Shown here: piece by piece, positions 6,322 through 9,648 of the stretch
Numbering within the stretch: position 1 is the first letter of the stretch
Layout of the letters: the number at the start of each line of letters is the position of its first letter
Assembly: GCA_964442515.1 (NCBI GenBank)
Contig: CAYUAC010000076.1
Span: 1 to 9,648, forward strand
DNA length: 9,648 nucleotides
Reading direction: 5' to 3'
Source: TCS-49 sp964442515
GTDB lineage: Bacteria > Campylobacterota > Campylobacteria > Campylobacterales > Sulfurovaceae
The notes under the pieces: model-generated
The model's database searches: none
What the model was told of the DNA's origin: nothing
What the model saw: only the letters and a program-made list of their open reading frames with translations
Position numbers and translations under genes: made by a program

Positions 6322-7797
6322 TTACTGCAGCAGCTGCATTACGTTTTGCTGTACCGCGTTTGCCTGACTCATGGCATAACTGCCTGACTGGGCGAGGATA
6401 TTGTGCTTTTGGAAGTTGGAACTTTCCGCCGCAAAATCCACGTCTCTGATCTGTGATTCAGCCGCTTTGACGTTAACCTGCGTGACTGAGATATTATTTA
6501 TCGTACTTGTCAGCTGGTTTTGTACCGAACCAAGATCGGCACGGATTTCATCGAGTTTATTGGTCGCGCCTTCTGCGATATCCATTGTAATCATTGCGCC
6601 TTTGAGCGTGCTTACCCCAGTGCCCAGGCTGTCCCCGGCAAGTCGCTGCAGATTGTGCTCATTGCCCCCGATCGCGCTTCTTACATCCGCGTCAAATTCG
6701 CCGACGACATCTTTTAAATTCACGTTGGTTTCTGCCACGTTGCCATCCGAAGCCCCGAAGTTGGTTCCAAGCGTACCGGCGGAGATGATCACATCGCTTG
6801 CATCAAGCTTGGTAAGCGTCAGATTCCCGTAGGATGCTACCGGGTCTGTACTGATGCCAGGAATAGCGCTTCCTCCGGCGCTGGAGACGGTAAAGCCCCT
6901 GCCGTCCATACTGCGCATGACAAGGTTGCCTTCTCTGTCGGTAGAGGCTTCAACCCCGGTTTCTTCCTTGACCGAATTGATCGCATCAACCAGAACGCCG
7001 CTTCTGTCGTCTTCTTTGATGTTGGAAATCGCGCCGATATCAACACCGTTGACATTTAAGCCCGTAACCGAACCGCTGCTTACATCAAAAGCGTGCTGAT
7101 TGGTCCATGCGGCCCTGACTCCCGTTTCGGCGCTGTTTTTATTGATAACGCCGGCGACTTGTCCGATACCGGTACCGGCACTTGTTGAGATGACGCCTGT
7201 TTCAAGCTCCATCATCTTTCCGCCCACCTGCATACTGATAACACCGCTCCCGGCACCTGTCAGCGTGATCGTTTCGGCACGGACATTGCCGATTTTGCTG
7301 CTTTCGGTTGCGCCGATGGTTGCGTTGACCGTTTGGTTGGAATACGCGCCGACCTGGAACTCTTTGTTGGTAAAGCTGCCGTTTAGCAGCTGCTGACCGT
7401 TGAAAGTCGTATCTCCGGCGATATTGTCAAGCTGTTCCATCAGCCGTCTGATATCTTTTTGCAGCGCGTTTCTGGAATCAGCCGTCTGGCCGTCCTGTGC
7501 CGATTGTGTCGCTTTGGTTTTAATGGTATCAAGAATCTTGATCTGCTCATCCATCGCTTTATCCGCAATCTGGACAATCCCCGTGGCGTCATTGGCGTTA
7601 TTGATCGCCTGACCCAGTGAACTGGCCTGTGAGCGAAGACTGTCGGCAATAGCCATGCCCGAAGCGTCATCTGCAGCTTTGTTGATCCGAAGACCCGAAC
7701 TTAGCTTCTCCAGCGAGTTACTGAGAGATCTGTTGGTCTGCTGTGAATTTGTGTGCGCATTCATCGCAGAAATGTTCGTATTAATTCTAAAGCCCAT
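6322..7797 (-). CDS. flaB: Flagellin, FlaB-like (sigma-54 promoter)
   Basis: Flagellin is the exported subunit of the flagellar filament. The 491-residue protein has the conserved N-terminal D0/D1 region (about 1-165, starting MGFRINTNISAMNA) and C-terminal D1/D0 region (about 395-491, ending VQQNVMQLLQ), with a variable centre. A flagellin IN motif is seen around 226-302 (LNVNGVDIG, then NLVMRSMDGRGF). There is no cysteine and no signal peptide, as expected for type III flagellar export. The conserved segment around residues 82-97 (MDEQIKILDTIKTKAT) is of the Campylobacter/Helicobacter kind. The centre is rich in Ser, Thr and Gly and offers many possible O-glycosylation sites for the adjacent Maf enzyme. 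The ATG at 7797-7795 follows AAGGAG. A sigma-54 promoter precedes it and terminators bound it on both sides. The name follows the Campylobacter arrangement, in which the downstream minor flagellin is sigma-54 dependent; that it is the minor subunit here is inference. Confidence 0.93.
   Translation of the reverse strand: MGFRINTNISAMNAHTNSQQTNRSLSNSLEKLSSGLRINKAADDASGMAIADSLRSQASSLGQAINNANDATGIVQIADKAMDEQIKILDTIKTKATQSAQDGQTADSRNALQKDIRRLMEQLDNIAGDTTFNGQQLLNGSFTNKEFQVGAYSNQTVNATIGATESSKIGNVRAETITLTGAGSGVISMQVGGKMMELETGVISTSAGTGIGQVAGVINKNSAETGVRAAWTNQHAFDVSSGSVTGLNVNGVDIGAISNIKEDDRSGVLVDAINSVKEETGVEASTDREGNLVMRSMDGRGFTVSSAGGSAIPGISTDPVASYGNLTLTKLDASDVIISAGTLGTNFGASDGNVAETNVNLKDVVGEFDADVRSAIGGNEHNLQRLAGDSLGTGVSTLKGAMITMDIAEGATNKLDEIRADLGSVQNQLTSTINNISVTQVNVKAAESQIRDVDFAAESSNFQKHNILAQSGSYAMSQANAVQQNVMQLLQ
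7511..7572. repeat. 62-bp block identical to 9127-9188 within the duplicated flagellin genes
   Basis: The two flagellin genes form a direct repeat with a period of about 1.6 kb. The longest exact match I found by eye is this block, identical base for base to 9127-9188; both encode the KAMDEQIKILDTIKTKAT region. Further shorter identical runs lie in the 5' and 3' thirds of the genes. Such blocks are substrates for recombination between the copies. Confidence 0.85.
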
Positions 7798-7816
7798 GTT
7801 TTCTCCTTAAAATTGA

Positions 7817-7829
7817 TGCAATCCTTGCA
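7817..7829 (-). promoter_or_regulatory. GGA-presenting hairpin in the flaB leader (candidate CsrA site)
   Basis: On the - strand TGCAA-GGA-TTGCA forms a perfect 5-bp stem with a GGA loop, inside the about 40-nt leader predicted from the sigma-54 promoter. The text CAAGGAT matches the core of the published CsrA consensus (CARGGAUG) except for the last base. AAGGAG just ahead of the ATG offers a second GGA. A similar hairpin occurs in the flaA leader. Regulation by CsrA is inference. Confidence 0.5.
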
Positions 7830-7848
7830 AAGTATTTGTAAGAAGAAA

Positions 7849-7863
7849 GCAAAGGGTGTTCCA
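7849..7863 (-). promoter_or_regulatory. Sigma-54 (RpoN) promoter of flaB
   Basis: On the - strand TGGAAC-N5-TTGC matches the -24/-12 consensus TGGCAC-N5-TTGC with one mismatch and exact spacing; the invariant GG and GC are present. A start about 12 nt after the GC would be near 7837, giving a 40-nt leader with AAGGAG ahead of the flaB ATG. Confidence 0.85.
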
Positions 7864-7872
7864 TTGATAACT

Positions 7873-7888
7873 AAGGGTCGGACCCCTT
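7873..7888. repeat. Inverted repeat upstream of the flaB sigma-54 promoter
   Basis: GGGTC-G-GACCC (7875-7885) is a perfect dyad, extended by AA and CTT on the flanks with one unpaired C. Its centre lies about 43 nt upstream of the predicted flaB start, between the flaA terminator and the -24 element. It could be an operator or a weak second terminator hairpin, although no T-run follows it on either strand. Confidence 0.5.
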
Positions 7889-7899
7889 GTAGGGAGAAG

Positions 7900-7934
7900 A
7901 AAAAACACTCCGAAGGCCAAAAGCCTCCAAAGTG
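7900..7934 (-). terminator. Strong intrinsic terminator after flaA
   Basis: On the - strand, 12 bases past the flaA TAG, CACTTTGGAGGC and GCCTTCGGAGTG pair over 12 bp (three G-U pairs) around a 5-nt loop and run straight into six T. This should end most flaA transcripts, so flaB depends on its own promoter. Confidence 0.9.
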
Positions 7935-7946
7935 GAAAAGTCAAGA

Positions 7947-9413
7947 CTACTGAAGCAGTCTCATTACATTTTGCTGTACGGCGTTTGCCTGGCTCATGGC
8001 ATAACTGCCTGACTGGGCAAGAATGTTTTGTTTCTGGAAGTTAGAACTTTCCGCCGCAAAGTCAACATCACGGATGTTTGATTCAGCCGCTTTGACGTTA
8101 ACCTGAGTAACGGAGATGTTGTTGATCGTACTTGTCAGCTGGTTTTGCACCGAACCGAGGTCCGCACGAATCTCATCCAGTTTGCCCGTCGCCGCTTCAG
8201 CGATATCCATCGTAAGCATCGCACCTTGAAGTGTGCTTACGCCTGTTCCCAGGTCGTTGCCCGCAGCCCGTTGCAGGCTGGTAGCGTTTGCACCCGCCGC
8301 ACTTGCGACATCGGCGTCAAATTCCCCGGTAACACTTCCAAGGTTGACATTGGCTTCAGCCGTGGATGAACCCGCAAAGTTCAGACCGCCGCTTCCGCCG
8401 CCAGAGATTACGATATCACTTGAATCAAGCTTTGTAAGCGTTAAGTTGCCGTATGATTCAACCTTGCTGGACAGGTCGATACCGCCGGTGTTCCCGCCAG
8501 ATACGGTAAAGCCTCTGCCGTCCATACTGCGCATGACAAGGTTACCCTCTTTGTCAGTTGATGCTTCAACACCCGTTTCCTCTTTATACGAGTTGATCGC
8601 ATCCACCAGGACGCCGCTTCGGTCATCTTTTTCAATATTGTTGATATCACCGATATTAACGCCGTTGATATTTAAGCCCGTAACCGAACCGCTGCTGATT
8701 TCCATAGCGTGTTCATTGGTCCACGCCGCCCTTACGCCGGTTTCGGCGCTGTTTTTATTGATAACGCTTGCAACTTGTCCGATACCGGTACCCGCGCTGG
8801 TAGAGATCACACCTGTTTCAAGCGTAACCTGTTCATCACCTGAGCCAAACTTGATTACCCCGCTGCCTGCAGCGGTAATAGTGGTGGTTTCGGTTCTGAT
8901 GTTACCGATTTTGCCGCTTTCGGTTGCGCCGATTGTGGCGTTAACGGTTTGGTTGGAATACGCGCCGACCTGGAACTCTTTGTTGGAAAAGCTGCCGTTT
9001 AACAGCTGCTGGCCGTTAAAGGTTGTATCTTCGGCGATACTGTCAAGCTGTTCCATAAGACGTCTGATATCTTTTTGAATCGCGTTTCTGGAATCACCTG
9101 TCTGACCGTCCTGAGCCGCCTGTGTTGCTTTGGTTTTAATGGTATCAAGAATCTTGATCTGCTCATCCATCGCTTTATCCGCAATCTGTGTAATACCGAT
9201 CGCGTCATTGGCGTTGTTGATCGCCTGACCGAGTGAACTGGCTTGAGATCGAAGACTGTCGGCAATAGCCATACCTGAAGCATCATCTGCCGCTTTGTTG
9301 ATCCGAAGACCCGAACTTAATTTCTCTAGCGAGTTGCTAAGAGCTCTATTAGTCTGCTGTGAATTTGTGTGTGCATTCATCGCAGAAACGTTAGTATTAA
9401 TTCTAAAACCCAT
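7947..9413 (-). CDS. flaA: Flagellin, FlaA-like (sigma-28 promoter)
   Basis: This 488-residue flagellin is closely related to the neighbouring copy: by eye only 5 of the first 100 residues differ, and the C-terminal ends are nearly identical (ending VQQNVMRLLQ). The domain order is the same: N-terminal D0/D1 (about 1-165), a flagellin IN motif (about 224-302), a Gly/Ser/Thr-rich variable stretch (about 305-385), then C-terminal D1/D0. The clearest divergence from FlaB is in two places, about 176-200 and 304-385, which should be surface exposed in the filament. There is no cysteine. The ATG at 9413-9411 follows AAAAGGAG. The gene is preceded by a near-consensus sigma-28 promoter with a hairpin at the predicted 5' end, and is followed by a strong terminator. 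By analogy with Campylobacter it is probably the major flagellin. Glycosylation by the nearby Maf protein is inferred from context. Confidence 0.95.
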   Translation of the reverse strand: MGFRINTNVSAMNAHTNSQQTNRALSNSLEKLSSGLRINKAADDASGMAIADSLRSQASSLGQAINNANDAIGITQIADKAMDEQIKILDTIKTKATQAAQDGQTGDSRNAIQKDIRRLMEQLDSIAEDTTFNGQQLLNGSFSNKEFQVGAYSNQTVNATIGATESGKIGNIRTETTTITAAGSGVIKFGSGDEQVTLETGVISTSAGTGIGQVASVINKNSAETGVRAAWTNEHAMEISSGSVTGLNINGVNIGDINNIEKDDRSGVLVDAINSYKEETGVEASTDKEGNLVMRSMDGRGFTVSGGNTGGIDLSSKVESYGNLTLTKLDSSDIVISGGGSGGLNFAGSSTAEANVNLGSVTGEFDADVASAAGANATSLQRAAGNDLGTGVSTLQGAMLTMDIAEAATGKLDEIRADLGSVQNQLTSTINNISVTQVNVKAAESNIRDVDFAAESSNFQKQNILAQSGSYAMSQANAVQQNVMRLLQ

Positions 9414-9450
9414 GATAAACTCCTTTTTATCTCATCTGTATTTATTGGGT

Positions 9451-9466
9451 GAAGCATCCTTGCTTC
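9451..9466 (-). promoter_or_regulatory. AGGA-loop hairpin at the 5' end of the flaA leader (candidate CsrA site)
   Basis: On the - strand GAAGCA-AGGA-TGCTTC forms a perfect 6-bp stem with an AGGA loop, starting within a few bases of the transcription start predicted from the sigma-28 promoter. CAAGGATG matches the CsrA core CARGGAUG exactly. A second GGA lies in the ribosome binding site (AAGGAG). In Campylobacter jejuni, CsrA, countered by FliW, represses flaA mRNA through leader sites of this kind. The role here is inferred; mRNA stabilisation by a 5' hairpin is an alternative. Confidence 0.6.
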
Positions 9467-9474
9467 TGTTAACT

Positions 9475-9501
9475 AGATCGGTCGGCTCTATTTTTTGTTT
9501 A
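9475..9501 (-). promoter_or_regulatory. Sigma-28 (FliA) promoter of flaA
   Basis: On the - strand TAAA (9501-9498), a 15-nt spacer, and ACCGATCT (9482-9475) match the FliA consensus TAAA-N15-GCCGATAA with exact spacing and the central CCGAT intact. The predicted start is near 9468, giving a leader of about 55 nt. Confidence 0.88.
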
Positions 9502-9518
9502 GGTAATTTCACAAAAAA

Positions 9519-9527
9519 TGTTACAAT
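9519..9527 (+). promoter_or_regulatory. Candidate extended -10 promoter of topA
   Basis: TG-T-TACAAT (9519-9527) resembles an extended -10 box (TGnTATAAT). Transcription would start near 9534, just before the stem-loop at 9539-9579, leaving a leader of about 58 nt. No convincing -35 is seen, as is common in Campylobacterota. The site lies about 20 bp from the divergent flaA sigma-28 promoter. Confidence 0.5.
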
Positions 9528-9538
9528 TTAAAAAAAAC

Positions 9539-9579
9539 TTGCGGGTATGAGGGCTTCTGCATTGCCTCAAAGCCCGCAA
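9539..9579. promoter_or_regulatory. Stem-loop with two competing pairings in the flaA-topA gap
   Basis: TTGCGGG (9539-9545) pairs perfectly with CCCGCAA (9573-9579), with GAGG/CCTC (9549-9552/9565-9568) stacked inside. Alternatively GGGCTT (9551-9556) pairs perfectly with AAGCCC (9570-9575), using the same CCC. On the + strand this sits in the predicted topA leader. On the - strand the outer stem is followed by eight T (9537-9530), the form of an intrinsic terminator that would block antisense transcription coming from topA towards flaA. Either reading, or both, may be true. Confidence 0.55.
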
Positions 9580-9591
9580 TCAAGGGATTGA

Positions 9592-9648
9592 ATGAATTTA
9601 GTTATCGTCGAGTCACCGGCAAAAGCCAGAACGATCAAAAACTTTCTG
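9592..9648 (+). CDS. topA: DNA topoisomerase I, N-terminal fragment
   Basis: Only the first 19 codons are in the window. They encode MNLVIVESPAKARTIKNFL, the diagnostic start of the TOPRIM domain of type IA topoisomerase I; Glu7 in IVESPAKA corresponds to the conserved catalytic glutamate. TopA relaxes negative supercoils by a single-strand break and rejoin mechanism. AAGGG (9582-9586) is five bases ahead of the ATG. The gene is divergent from flaA and belongs to a separate transcription unit. The short fragment is nevertheless very characteristic. Confidence 0.9.
   Translation, partial: MNLVIVESPAKARTIKNFL

Noticed and set aside
8233..9078. 281-codon open frame on the + strand opposite flaA
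   Set aside because: It is antisense to a flagellin with strong family match, is rich in Pro/Leu/Ser as expected from a complement-strand shadow, has no ribosome binding site, and an equivalent shadow exists opposite flaB.
6322..9413. Possible CRISPR array or mobile element, because of repeated blocks
   Set aside because: The repeats are two paralogous flagellin genes; there are no short regularly spaced repeats, transposase or terminal inverted repeats.
9541..9591. Small ORF or tRNA-like gene between flaA and topA
   Set aside because: The stretch holds a stem-loop but no cloverleaf and no ORF with a ribosome binding site other than topA.

Overview
The window looks like a chromosomal stretch from a motile member of the Campylobacterota (the former Epsilonproteobacteria). 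The evidence is two tandem flagellins of the Campylobacter/Helicobacter type, each behind its own promoter class (sigma-28 and sigma-54), followed by a Maf-type flagellin glycosyltransferase and pseudaminic-acid genes. The moderate GC content suggests a Sulfuricurvum-, Sulfurimonas- or Sulfurovum-like organism rather than Campylobacter itself, but that is inference. No insertion sequence, tRNA, rRNA, CRISPR array or prophage gene is visible.

Layout. On the + strand, 3-773 is the 3' part of a large ATPase/nuclease-like gene cut by the window edge. It is followed by plsY (837-1457, TTG start), an enzyme of phospholipid synthesis. From 1454 to 9413 everything is on the - strand, so transcription runs right to left: flaA (7947-9413), flaB (6322-7797), a Maf glycosyltransferase (4301-6241), pseB (3299-4297), pseC (2188-3312) and an SpsF-like nucleotidyltransferase (1454-2191). 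The last four are packed with gaps or overlaps of 3, 14 and 4 nt and read as one operon. It ends tail to tail with plsY, the two stop codons sharing bases. At the right edge topA starts on the + strand (9592 onward), divergent from flaA.

How the genes work together. PseB and PseC carry out the first two steps of CMP-pseudaminic acid synthesis. The SpsF-like protein is probably a sugar nucleotidyltransferase. Maf enzymes transfer such nonulosonic acids to Ser/Thr of flagellin. The window therefore pairs the filament proteins with part of the machinery that decorates them. pseG, pseH, pseI and a canonical pseF are not here and would have to lie elsewhere.

Regulation readable from the sequence. 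flaA has a near-consensus sigma-28 promoter (TAAA-N15-ACCGATCT). flaB has a near-consensus sigma-54 promoter (TGGAAC-N5-TTGC). Strong intrinsic terminators follow both flagellin genes. Both flagellin leaders carry a small hairpin presenting GGA within a shared GCAAGGAT core, which closely resembles CsrA-binding sites. The topA leader carries a strong stem-loop with an alternative pairing. The window is mostly a conventional flagellin/glycosylation locus; the leader RNA elements are its least expected part.
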